DNA from: Limnoperna fortunei
Taxonomy: Eukaryota > Mollusca > Bivalvia > Mytilida > Modiolidae
DNA: 64,000 nucleotides
NCBI GenBank assembly: GCA_944474755.1
Contig: OX104120.1
Span: 21,935,242-21,999,241 of the forward strand
Direction of reading: 5' to 3'
The position numbers were made by a program, and so were the translations under genes. The notes beneath the pieces are model-generated. The model did not search any database and was not told where the DNA came from. It was given only the letters and a program-made list of their open reading frames with translations. How positions within the stretch are numbered: the first letter of the stretch is position 1; each line of letters starts with the position of its first letter. Of this stretch, positions 46,501-54,383 are shown piece by piece.

Positions 46501-46504
46501 ATGA
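34358..46504 (+). CDS. BCL9: BCL9 / legless, Wnt transcription co-activator
   Basis: Joined from 34358-34514, 36907-36957, 37795-38117 and 43199-46504. The phases agree at each junction and give 1278 residues ending at TGA 46502. BCL9/Legless is a nuclear adaptor that links beta-catenin to Pygopus in Wnt target activation. Residues 139-167 (IFVFSTRMANDAAEMVMAGK...) match HD1, the Pygopus PHD-binding helix region. Residues 305-331 (LTPEQLKKREESLTNLRKIQ then QMLFPEQ) match HD2, the beta-catenin-binding helix. Residues 420-440 (MTPAQREWLRLQQEYYIDKR) match another vertebrate BCL9 conserved block. A basic QKRKRND (603-609) could be a nuclear signal, and two PPSY motifs could bind WW domains. The remainder is disordered and Met/Gly/Pro/Ser-rich. 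Length is close to vertebrate BCL9 (about 1400-1500). The family assignment is firm; exon completeness is less so. Confidence 0.9.
34515..35879. other. BCL9 intron
   Basis: AT-rich intron with no recognisable repeat until the family A copy at 35880. Confidence 0.6.
35880..36102 (+). mobile_element. TATACCCC-type element (family A), 5' end lost
   Basis: Family A body (CCGTAACAAAAATTTCTGTC, GGTCATCTACTTCCTGTTTA), the inverted arm remnant CCAGGGTATCAACTA and the terminus CTACACACTTGT. The 5' TATACCCC hairpin is missing or decayed. It is intronic within BCL9. Confidence 0.7.
36228..36473 (+). mobile_element. ATGCCCCC-type element (family B), one core unit
   Basis: ATGCCCCCGCAACGGACATG with CATGGGGCAT forms the 5' hairpin. 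Then come a GTCCGTCC run, one core unit (TTTGAAATTTGGCAGGGTGG) and the end GCGGGGGCATCTGTGTCCCA then TGGACACATTCTT. It is intronic within BCL9. The apparent peptide shared with the copies at 24688 and 31432 is a consequence of the repeat. Confidence 0.85.
36727..36856 (-). mobile_element. Truncated SINE with 12-bp target duplication
   Basis: The insert at 36739-36844 is a minus-strand SINE 3' part (an AAAC tail and GGTGTTTAACGCCACTTTCA, CAATTTTTCAGCTATATCAT, CCAGTTTTTATTGGGGGAGG on the plus strand). The 12-mer AACATTTTCATG flanks it exactly (36727-36738 and 36845-36856). It lies 62 bp upstream of the 51-bp BCL9 exon. Confidence 0.92.
36907..36957 (+). CDS. BCL9: BCL9 51-bp coding microexon
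   Basis: The acceptor TTTGTTTTTCAG and donor GTATAA bound 51 bp reading (E)NNNQKGEMSANVKQEQ(G), phase 1 on both sides. Its length is a multiple of three, so skipping it would keep the frame. It adds a short polar stretch between the N-terminus and HD1. It is supported by splice signals and by exact phase agreement with its neighbours, not by a domain. Confidence 0.68.
36991..37078 (-). mobile_element. SINE 3' fragment, diverged
   Basis: A TTTG repeat followed by GCCACTTCAGCAATTTTTCA and GCATCCAGTTGTTATTAGGG is the minus-strand SINE tail, with more substitutions than the copy at 36739. It starts only 33 bp after the microexon. No target duplication found. Confidence 0.72.
37079..37794. other. 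BCL9 intron
   Basis: AT-rich. An inverted pair AGTCTGGCATTGCCTG / AGTGGC-like words near 37110 is too weak to call. The intron ends TTTTTACTTGTTAG. Confidence 0.55.
37795..38117 (+). CDS. BCL9: BCL9 exon carrying HD1
   Basis: The acceptor TTTACTTGTTAG and donor GTAATA bound 323 bp, phase 1 in and phase 0 out. It encodes a Ser/Thr/Gln-rich lead followed by HD1 at 38001-38087 (IFVFSTRMANDAAEMVMAGK then YKNILNFHM). In vertebrate BCL9 the matching motif is V-Y-V-F-x-T-x-x-A-N-x-A-A-E-x-V, so the aromatic-valine-phenylalanine start and the A-N-x-A-A-E core are kept. HD1 contacts the rear of the Pygopus PHD finger in the known family. Confidence 0.9.
38118..41113. other. BCL9 intron, left part, with two decayed repeats
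   Basis: 38200-38320 (GATCATATTTTCAACATTCA; GATTTATTATCCTCTTTATT) is a diverged relative of the palindromic element at 5478. 39820-40300 holds two decayed units with CAACCAGGATGGCTGACAAT and TAACCAAGATGGCCACCATT, like the family D core. The rest is AT-rich, with no exon seen. Confidence 0.5.
41114..42481 (+). mobile_element. Family C element with eight 146-bp cores
   Basis: Starts TGTCTGG with a damaged 5' hairpin (right arm GGAGGCGAGAC intact), then a CGG repeat. Core units begin (CACCTGACC) at 41280, 41426, 41572, 41718, 41862, 42008, 42154 and 42300, all 146 bp apart except one 144-bp step caused by loss of AA. The last four units form two copies of a 292-bp dimer. It ends CAGGCGAGACGTTTTTCTGT then GTCCACACTTGT. 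It lies in the intron between the HD1 and HD2 exons of BCL9. Confidence 0.9.
42482..43198. other. BCL9 intron, right part
   Basis: No exon seen before the acceptor. It contains the structured motif listed at 42945-42985 and ATT repeats near 43035. The open frames at 42440-42738 have no domain. The intron ends TTTCTTTTTTTCCAG. Confidence 0.55.
42945..42985 (-). other. Small fold with hammerhead-like boxes
   Basis: On the minus strand CTGAAGA is followed by a hairpin GGTC-TTTG-GACC and GAAA, which is the order CUGANGA - stem II - GAAA. No stem I or stem III partner is visible in the flanks. Motifs of this kind are also common near the ends of Penelope-like retroelements. It could equally be a chance hairpin. 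Confidence 0.3.
43199..46504 (+). CDS. BCL9: BCL9 last exon: HD2 and Met-rich tail
   Basis: The exon starts at 43199 after the acceptor TTTCCAG, phase 0 (KNNMKIQPF...). The open frame extends 54 bp further upstream, but that part is intron. It encodes 1101 residues. HD2 lies at 43580-43660; its L-x-x-L-x-x-I-x-x-M-L-F-P series corresponds to the helix that packs on beta-catenin. The rest is low-complexity with very frequent Met, Gly, Pro, Asn, Gln and Ser. The frame ends TGA, then TAA one codon on. A single huge terminal exon with HD2 is usual for BCL9 genes. Confidence 0.93.
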   Translation, partial: KNNMKIQPFQNRPSMSQGMMGMRPGMMKNFRPGMPGFQQNPRVAEWVQEQDSHLHEQSFNMGGGMNPRMPNNNMRMMNPWPSGGPQSNPQGFPGNSNYPMFPDSFEQEMMFHAQNPNLSHHKVPDENLTPEQLKKREESLTNLRKIQQMLFPEQRGGHQGFGPMPGQGPGPGPGGMMPNDMMMQQNMMSPDGMMGNPQGMMSHEAMMSQGGHMHGGPPNMMMSHMRGPGPQNMGPGPQNMQNMTPAQREWLRLQQEYYIDKRRHQQQQIAQRMGHPNMEVGGNQQWQPPPPSYSSTISQKRQGSVGSLSTSPNNNGPIGSPIPGFDPNDPLGGVFPPSRQQKSPFAGMNHPDMMNMGGPPGNFEQTFGPPGGSMHPGMGPMMNRKNSQVTIQRAGNPEQFIPDLAISTSPLSGSSSKPPPSYAQSQKRKRNDLEEELYKNLQPTPSPQQINYNLNQFEGQELTITKQLNAAYREPIPPSDQSQNHSSQNQVPHSPMHGPGSNRGPMSNSSQTSSVGPMSSPGPLTGPNATFGASMRLSHFEPLSNPSMSSSVGPHISSGNGPHISSAKSSSMSNITSASLANLAKGVEHLSNQMQQNMMQGGPFHSIQMQGQQGGAPNNQQNSASVTSGETSSQNQSAPSVNNTFVNATMSIQQVNIQSVNNSHGPGYNPSMSVQQMNMEQQQQMSSMNSSGVHCMPGAGPQSMSSAGPQGMPMSSSMSTGPASSSGIMSHQTPNAMCHPGMRNTPSQMGPAHPGSNGPTNMMPQSGRMSPNFPPSSMGNANVQIQAKAPNTIQYLPAHPPANQPGPQATNKRPDIEFMQRFASPMGNIENKVPTSKMQYFPQGNQPGHGMENFGPGMPPGGRCSPFSGPMGPMNQGMGSHLMQRGGSMQQDMHSNMSGGVSMNMMGPDMHNPDAMMMSNPMASMQGNMAPGGMMPDQMMARSYGQMSAQGSMMNSNSGGMMRMDGMSSMAMSHPNSPPFPVNRESMMGMMQSGPMPGRNFGPGMEGMPGQGHGPHMNPMGNYGPSLSRQGGMRMPGPGNPNMPNMLPNGPGPNPGYSAQYEQFQQQLYSSGRSRQMSPMGGAMMSGPGQPQYMNMMPNMP

Positions 46505-49150
46505 TAAAACAATAGGCTTTACATATTTGTACTGTTTTGCCATTTTAATGTGACCATATGATTTAATGATATTAATATATATTTGTGGCATCAAGTGGCA
46601 CTTGTCAACAATTTATTCGTTTTCCCCTCCAACTTTGTAATCTTTCTCTGGCAGCTTCAGATATTTGAACATTTTGTATTGTGTTCTTTTCAAAATGGCA
46701 AAACAGCACAATTAGAGAGAGAATTGTTATTTTCTATTTTTTGTTTATCCTGAGATTTTTTATCACAAATTTTTCTGATCACCATTAACATATCACAATT
46801 TTTTCTATCATGTGGTCAAAAAAAAGAATCATGTGACTTGTAGAATTTATGTTTAGGTATTTATGACCTTGATAGGTATTTATGACCTTGATAATCAAAA
46901 CTTTTAGATTATTGTATATTTTTTCTTTATTTTGATGATTTTTTGTCCATATTTTTTTTTATAAATCTTTATGAACAAATATCACATGACATACAGTTAA
47001 AAGTACTGATATTTACATATGTAGAATTTTAAGTGCTAATTTTTCAAAATCCAATAGCTGTACATGTACTAAGATGTTCTTTAATTCAAATCTTTTGTTT
47101 TACCAACAAAATAGAGGAATAAATCTTTAATTTAATTTTATTATTCCGTTATGATATGGAAAAATGTGATCAAATTCATTATGCCAGAATTTTTAAATTC
47201 AACATGTTGTTTTTCTGTAACAAATTTCTGTTGGTGACATTTACTCATTGTTTAAAATGATTGATTTTTTCACATTTTTGTTGCATTTGAGAAAAATTTG
47301 ACATTTAATTTTACAAAGATGTCAATCCTATGGAGAATAGGAATACAGTTTAAAAACCAGCACAGTCAATATGGATATTTATTTCTCTCCACTGATCCTA
47401 GCCTTCATCAGCATTTATGTGACTCCATCATTACTTTGTGACTGTATTCTTATTCCTCTGTGACTGCACCAGCAGTATACAGCAAGCCAGTACATAACCA
47501 TCATGGAGACATGTTACTCCCCCAGGGTAAAGTGGAGATTTTAAAAACCATCATTATTGTGCTGAATATATACCAAAATTTAAGTTCACAGTGTAGTTAG
47601 ACTTGCAAATTTACTATGTAAATTTATTACAGTAATTGTTTCACAAAAATACACAATTCATTTCAAAGGTTGGAAATGCTTTAAGAACATGTTTTACACT
47701 TAAGCTACACCATTATACACATGCCTACAGTACACCAGACTTTTTAAAACTGTAAGCTAAAGAATTTTGTTGTTGTTTTCCATTGTACTTCCATGCTATA
47801 TTTCTACTTAAATTAGTAAGCAATGATGAAAACACTCACTTTTCTATCAAGTTTGCAAAAATTTCAATGTAAACTTTTACATATATCAGAAACTTACAAA
47901 ATACTCTACAAACATTAAAACATCTGCCTGTTACAAATATTCACACGGTTCTACAAAAAAACTTACTTTTCCATAAATAAGAAGTTAACATTAGTCCCAG
48001 ATGACTTTGTGACATGGATAATGTTAGAAAGGTTTTTAAAATATTTATCTCCCAAACTTACAGGTTATTAGTTCCCTGCTGGCTTCACTGAAAGGGTCTA
48101 TAGGTTTGTACTCTGTCAGTCCATCACACACTGTCTTTTTTCTAAACACTTGCAAATATTGAGCTGATATTGGAATGTAAGTCAACCATGATGAGTTACA
48201 AATAAAAATATCATTCAGTCTAATTATTTGTTGATGGAACTATGGCCCTTAGACTTAGAAAAATATTTTTGTCAGTAGGGGACCTGGTATTGCCTTATCT
48301 ACACTTGTTATATTCTCATATTATAAATTACCAAAAAATTTGACACAATAGTATTTTATAGATTTGCTGTTCTAGGAAAAAAACTGTCAGTTGTTATACT
48401 TAATAGTACCCAGAAAACAATTTATAAGGAATATATATTTAGTCAATCATTTTTCATTAGTGTTTCTAAACAAACATTCAATTGGAAAATATGCTAGGGT
48501 ACAGCTGTAGTGTTTTTCTCCATATGCTTAAATAATGAAAGGAACGCATTAAACAAAACAAAATATTTGCAGCAAGATATACCGGTAGTCTTATTTTTGT
48601 ATCAAATATACAAATCTGAATTTTTTCTTTCTGAACTATGATGCAAGTCCAGAACCACATTTTACTTCCCTATGTTCTGTTGGATTTGGTTTTGGAAACC
48701 ATTCCGAGTTTTAATACTGATAAAGGCTAATACTTTTGACTGAAGAACTGCAAGTTTTTTTCAAAACTTGTATCAAGTAGACATTTTTTCACATGTGATA
48801 ATACCCCATAATTTACTGTAAAGGTTTTTTAGAATAGAATGCGAGTAAATCAAGCTGATTCATCAGTAGGGATGAAGCTCGTACAAGACAAAACAAGATT
48901 TTCTATGGCAGTTTATGACAGATTTGTGTCTGTAATTTTGTTTTGCATTTTTTATATGATGAACATATTTATACTTGTTTATGATGAGACATTTATGTAC
49001 ATGTACACATTTTTTTTTCAAGTTGTAATTTAAATTTGTCATTTATTGTCTTATTAATCATGCCACATTTCATTTGTTTTATAATTCATATTTTGCCCAT
49101 AAGGTTGTACAGATTTTTGTAAGTTAAAAATTGATTTCATAATAAAATAC
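46505..49150 (+). other. Probable BCL9 3' UTR
   Basis: AT-rich sequence after the stop, free of recognisable mobile elements, as expected for a long 3' UTR. Possible polyadenylation signals AATAAA are at 47118, 48201 and 49141. The last is followed by T-rich sequence at 49196-49206. I cannot tell which is used. Confidence 0.5.
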
Positions 49151-50121
49151 CATTTACATGAAAAGCATTGAAATATAGAATTGTAAATAATTAAATTTTT
49201 TGTATATTATCATGTGGTTACTTAGTTCTAGGTTGTAGTCTTAGAGATTAAGAGCGAAAGATAAAACACTTTTCATCTTACAAAAAATGTAAGAAATTCT
49301 ATTTTTGATATATTTTATATATTACAACTGCTGACAGGATTATCTAATATTGATGTGGTCTTGTAATTATAGATGAATTAAAATTGTCCTTAGATGGTCC
49401 TCTACAAAGATAGAAAACAAACCATTGTAATCTGATCTAGTATAACTTTATAATACTTTCTTTTAATTAAAAATTATTTTAAGAAAAAAAAACTTTTCAT
49501 GACAGGAAAATATATGTAATTTTCTTAACTGAGATATATCCAATTCTTTTCTATTTATTTAAGTCTACAAAAAGTCTTTCATTAATTAGAAGACCACACC
49601 AATTTATTTCATTTCAACGTTCTGTACGTTAACAGAAACTTGTTACCATAGAAACTGTTGGCAAATACTAAAAATAGAACAAATCATGTGAGACGTCTGT
49701 ATGTTTAATAAAATACATGATACTTCAGTACTTTAGTTAATTCTATATAAAGTAATTAAATCCTATCTTTTTGCTCCATCTAAATTGGATTATCTGATAC
49801 CCAAGATGAAATCTGCAGATGGTAAATTAATGTCAATTGTTTGGAATAAATGCAATACATACATACATACATAGCAGCAAGTGATCCGTGATTTTGTCAA
49901 GTGTTCATGAAAAAAGTGGGTTTCTCCTAGAAATTTAACTATGATATATCAGTCGACTTGACAGTCATGTCACATAGGGTAATTTTGTTTAAAGTCGCTG
50001 GAAAAAGGGGTCACTTCTGTCAGTTTTATATTGTTCAGGTGTAATTGGTGTATTGTATCTGTTGTTAGGTGTTACTGTTCAGATCACTTACCAGTAACTG
50101 GTTAAACCTTTTCTAGTTAAT
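49151..50121. other. Intergenic, with an ACAT microsatellite
   Basis: AT-rich. A short ACAT microsatellite lies at 49857-49872. No gene seen. Confidence 0.5.
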
Positions 50122-50515
50122 AAGCTCACCTGACTCGAAGGGTAGGTGTAAGCTATTCTCATCACTTGTCGTCCGTCGTTGTCGTCGGCTGTAAACTTTT
50201 CACATTTTAATCTTCCTCTGCAAAACCACTTGTACAATTGGAACGAAACTAGGCAGGAATGTTTATTGGGTGGTTCTTAACAAAGTTTCGAGGTTTTGAT
50301 GCTGATCAAATATTAAACATAGCTGCCAGGGCCAATGAGTTCTGATTGGCTAAATTTAAAAAATCTCATGACCGCTTGGTAGATTGATTTGAAATATTGC
50401 ATAAATGTACCTTCGATGGTCCTCAAAAAAGTTTGAGTTTTTTGTGCCAATCCAAGATGGCAACCATCGCAAGATTTAGTTTAATATAGGACCTTTGGGG
50501 GGGGGGGGAGGTGTG

Positions 50516-51590
50516 TTCACGTTTCTCAAACATTTGATATTTCAAGTTAAAAGTATGTTGGAGAAACGTGAATAAGTAGTATGCAAACTTAATTAATTTT
50601 ACCTGTAATTAAGACTACAGTAAAACATGTACAATGAATCTTTTGAAAGGAATAAGTACAGTATGTAGAATATTATTTATATTTATTTGAATTACAGTAC
50701 TAAGTAAAAGGTAAGTCCTATAACAAGTTAAACGTAGTTTATACATTGATTACATTTACTATAAACATAGTTTAATAAGTAAACATATTTAATAAAAAAA
50801 ATATGTATTAAACATAATTAAAAACAGACAGAAGGTAGCTTGGTCGGCGTAGTCAAATAATGTAATGTACTGGTTGATGAGTCTAGTCTTTAGTGTCTGA
50901 AGTCTGGTGTCGATATTTCTGTACTTTTTCTGTTTCGGACGATGAATTACGCCTGCCTTTGTTTGAATCTGGTTAGCTCGAGTTTTCTTTAGTAGTTATA
51001 TCAGTTGGAAGACATTTGTGTGCGCGTGATGTAGTAGATTCTTTAGTTTGCTGTGCCATCTTTCTAAGTGGTTGTTGGTCCTAGGTCCTGCGATTCGAAG
51101 TGGTTGCTGTTGTCGTTCTCTACCCAGTGATCTGTCACGTAGTCTGTGAAGTTGTCGATGTTGATTTCCTAGGCGATTTCAAGTGCGTTAAACCAAACTT
51201 CAACCAGATCATGTGGTACCAGAGGGAGTACTGCCGCATGTCTAACCAGTCGTTTGATATCGTCATTTTCTCTGCAGTCGTTGACAAGTAAAAGTTTCTG
51301 AGTTTTCCGCCAAATACATTGGGTGTAGTGAAAAAATAAGCTCCTGAGTGAAATGCTGGGGAACGCTCTGAAAAAAAAAAGATTTATGATATGAGGTCAG
51401 AATAAAAAAAATATTTCTTTCTTTTTTTTAATTATAACTTTGCCAAAAATTTCAGATAGATTTCCCAGGTTTTACTGTAAACTGCTTAAAACAACATATT
51501 TGATTATTGTAAAAACAACAAGCCCTTCCATTGCTCATTTCATATTGGAGAAACGTGAATAAACTTTTCAAATGTTTGAGAAACGTGAAT
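50516..51590. mobile_element. Nested TIR element holding transposase remains
   Basis: TTCACGTTTCTCAAACATTTGA (given as TTCACGTTTCTCAAACATTT plus GA, from 50516) is repeated in inverse ending at 51590, giving about 1075 bp. A shorter GGAGAAACGTGAATAA word occurs inside near both ends. It contains a broken Mutator-like transposase on the minus strand. No target duplication found. It is too short for an intact MULE, so it is an internally deleted copy. Confidence 0.6.
50834..51374 (-). pseudogene. Mutator-like (MULE) transposase remnant
   Basis: Read on the minus strand from 51374, one frame gives AFPSISLRSLFFHYTQCIWR and then KTQKLLLVNDCRENDDIKRL, VRHAAVLPLVP and VEVWFNALEIA before a stop at 51169-51171. 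The F-F-H-(Y/F)-x-Q-x-(I/V)-W-R-K block is the hallmark after the last catalytic acid region in MULE transposases. The reading then shifts frame and gives RTNNHLERWHSKLKNLLHHA, the R-T-N-N-x-x-E-x-W-H motif, another stop at 50996-50998, and a basic C-terminal stretch. The N-terminus and the first catalytic part are absent. It is a dead fragment with two stops and one frameshift. Confidence 0.8.
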
Positions 51591-52179
51591 AAACAATAGG
51601 GGAAAAATACAAACAATTTCTTCTCAGAAACGGTTCCACACACTAAAGCCAAATTATGAAGGTTGGATAGTCTTATTATTTTGAGTTTTTCCAGCCAATT
51701 GCAAATTCAACATGGCTTCCAGGGCCACTAATGCGTTCTGATTGGCTGGAATTTCAAAAATCTTCTTACAAACCGTATGGCAGATTGATTTGAAATATTT
51801 CATAAATGTACCTCAGATGGTCCTTTACAAAGTTTGAGTTTTTGTGACGATCGCCACAGCTTAACATAGGATCCTATTTGAAAACACACACAAATATCTT
51901 CTAAGAAACTGGTCCACACAGTTATTGCATTTATAGTAAATTATGCAGAAATGAAGTTTGGATAGTTATCTTGTTGTTTCGAGTTAGCATAATTGGACAT
52001 TCAACATGGTTGCTAGGGCTACTAGTTTGTTCTGATTGGAAATTTCGAAATTCGTTTCCCCACCAACCGCTTGGAAGGAGCAATTTAGATCTTGTAGAAA
52101 TGTATCTCAGATGGTACTCTACTAGTTTTGAGTTTTTGTTTCGGTCCAGACTAGGAACTTTGTGAGGCACTGCTCACTC

Positions 52180-52465
52180 AGTATACCCCCGCTATCCACA
52201 TCATTTAATAAACTAAGTCGGTAAACAGGAAGTAGATATGCGACAGACCTGAAATCGGTACTCGCAATATAGGACCACATGGTTAGGTCACAATATAGGA
52301 CCACATGGTTAGGTCACAATATAGGACCACATGGTTAGGTCACATATAAAATTTCAAGTTGTTGTAAGAAATAGTTGCTGAGAAAACTGTTCCGAAAGAT
52401 ATGTTGCGGACGACCGTACAGAGGTAAACCAGTATACCTCCTCTTCTTCGAAGCGGAGGTATTAA
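52180..52465 (-). mobile_element. Family A element, minus strand, nested in family D
   Basis: On the minus strand it opens near 52465 with AATACCTCCGCTTCGAAGAA and GAGGAGGTATACTGG (5' hairpin). It carries the family body and ends at GTAGATAGCGGGGGTATACT around 52180, where the hairpin arm recurs. A 26-bp tandem repeat sits in the middle. Confidence 0.65.
52265..52342 (+). repeat. 26-bp unit repeated exactly three times
   Basis: CAATATAGGACCACATGGTT plus AGGTCA occurs at 52265, 52291 and 52317 with no differences. Related family A copies (for example 14956-15178) have it once, so it is a local expansion. Confidence 0.95.
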
Positions 52466-53399
52466 AACAAGATTGCTGCAACCATGGAACATCACTTAAC
52501 ATAGTAACCTATATGAAAAACATGAAACGGCTTCTTCTCAGAAATTGTCCTACAAAATGCTGCTTATTGGAAATTCAACATGGAAACCTTAATAGAAACG
52601 GCATCTTCATATAAACTCCTTAGCATTTTATTTCAAAATTTGCAAAAAAGTCATGTATCTTAACAAATTGTTTGTAAGTCAGGTGTACGATACAGACTCT
52701 TAAGAGCCACTAATTTAAGGTAAAATCCATCTGTATGTCATTACTTCCTCTTTATAAAAAAGGGTCAAAAGAATAAATTAACAGAGAAAAAAATCTGTAA
52801 TAAAATAGTGTTTCTGACTATTAACAGCAAGCAGGATTTTTATTTTCATTATACCAGTTAACAAAAATGTCAATTTAAAAAAAAACAGGTAACAGCTAAT
52901 AGTTGAAAAACAGTAAACAGTTGCTTTAAAAAAAGTTTACAAAATCCCCAAAAACACTTCAATAGGAAAAGATCTTGTCTCCCCTTCATGAAAATTTTAA
53001 CATTTGATAAGCGGTTCTGGCCTTCGGAAGTGCTGTGACAATAGCTTCTCTGGACCCATAGAGCTGCCCAGGTTTAAAGTCGTTTCGTACAATAAAAAAC
53101 CACTTCGTACCATAAAAACCACTTCCTACCATGTCCGTTTCGTACCATATGCAAATTGTTTATGGTGGATGTTAGATACTTGGAACTGACAATTTATACG
53201 ATAAAATTTTTGAACCTTGTAGAATTTTTAATGTTTAATTCATGTACTATCAAGTACGAGAGTTTGTTACCACAGCCACATCGTACCATGGAATTTTTGC
53301 CATTAATAAGTCGAGCGATGGAGATAATTAAAATTTAAAAAATTAAAAATGTGTGACCTAAATATACCACCGTAAAAGAACTATAATTCAAAAAAATAT

Positions 53400-53520
53400 T
53401 AGTGCTTACCTGTTCCACAGCAACGGTGTTGCGTAACGAACAAGTATCGCAGAGGAGTGTCTCTTGCTTTGGTCTTACGGTCTTCCGACAACTTACACAC
53501 TTATTAGTAATAGTGGCCAA
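53400..53520 (-). pseudogene. Zinc-finger fragment, probably MULE N-terminus
   Basis: The minus strand gives KCVSCRKTVRPKQETLLCDT then C, a C-x2-C ... C-x2-C pair as at the N-terminus of zinc-finger-bearing transposases in bivalves (recalled, not searched). A one-base shift after it uncovers Q-H-R-C-C-G-T-G, the expected continuation of a PHD-like finger. A donor GTAAGC follows. There is no ATG; the frame opens with TTG. It is on the same strand as the transposase remnant 2 kb away and may come from a related copy. Confidence 0.45.
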
Positions 53521-54109
53521 TCAATTAATAAATAAAAGGCTCAGTTTATAAGGACTTTCATTTTATATGATACATTTTTCTGTGATTGTTCTTAAAGAGT
53601 GATAATGATTGTTAAAACAGTCTTTTGGATGGATTCTTAATCGAGTTAAACTTGGCTTGGACCTATTCCCATCTCCAAGGACAAATGAAAATAATTGTTT
53701 GAACATTATTTGGATGGATTTTTAAGGTGTGTTCCCGGAATGCCAACATTTTTAAAATCACGTAATTAAGTAATGTTGTTCTAGTGGTTAAACTGAAATG
53801 GGTATAAACATACAAATATGCAACAGAAAAAATTAAACGGGTCAAATAATAACTTTTTTACAGAAAAGAGTGATTTTTTTGTCGGAAATTTAAAATTACA
53901 TGTGTTTTATTTATCAAACAGCATTTTCCATTTATCATTCACATTCACATTTAAAATCAAAGATCTATAGCAAGCTAGTTCTGTATCTTGTTAAACTTTT
54001 AATTAAATATTTTTGTATATTTTTAAATAAAACTCATTAATTACCACACTTATCAATACTAGTATTTGAAATATCAAATCGCACTTAAATTATATATGTG
54101 GTACAAAAC
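53521..54109. other. Intergenic, no feature seen
   Basis: AT-rich. Short words CGTACCATAAAAACC recur just left of this region (53085-53150) as a small local duplication. No gene seen. Confidence 0.45.
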
Positions 54110-54383
54110 AGTCCGCGGACCACAGTGGGTAACGTCTTTGGGGAGTGTAACCTTCCTTCCTTGCACGGTAAAGATTCTTGTGGTAGATGTCAATTAGAGT
54201 AGGCTCGTCGTAGCAGCTACAAAATATTCCGTCCAAACCTTACTTCATACTTCCCCAGTGGCATTCAAAATTTTGCCATATTTCCATCTTTCCCGAATTG
54301 GTATATTGTTTGTTTTGTTATCGTCCTGAATATACCTGGAATACTGCTTTATGGACGTAAAGCAAATATCCAATCAATCAGTC
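54110..54383 (+). mobile_element. SINE, diverged, AATC-type tail
   Basis: The tail TCCTGAATATACCTGGAATA with GGACGTAAAGCAAATATCCA and AATCAATCAG is a diverged form of the tail at 2041 and 6775. The body on its left (GTCCGCGGACCACAGTGGGT; GGTAGATGTCAATTAGAGTA) is tentatively included. The left end is uncertain. Confidence 0.55.

Larger units (their letters stand above)
50122..52715 (+). mobile_element. 2.6-kb family D element with nested insertions
   Basis: Starts AGCTCACCTGACTCGAAGGG then TAGGTGTAAGCT (5' hairpin) and CATCACTTGTCGTCC. It ends TCAGGTGTACGATACAGACT then CTTAAGAGCCACTAATT, a decayed form of the 3' end at 28005. Core units with TTCTTCTCAGAAAC and AACATGGCTTCCAGGGC recur at about 50210, 51618, 51895 and 52530. 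Two other elements lie inside it: a TIR element with transposase remains (50516-51590) and a family A copy (52180-52465). Confidence 0.75.
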
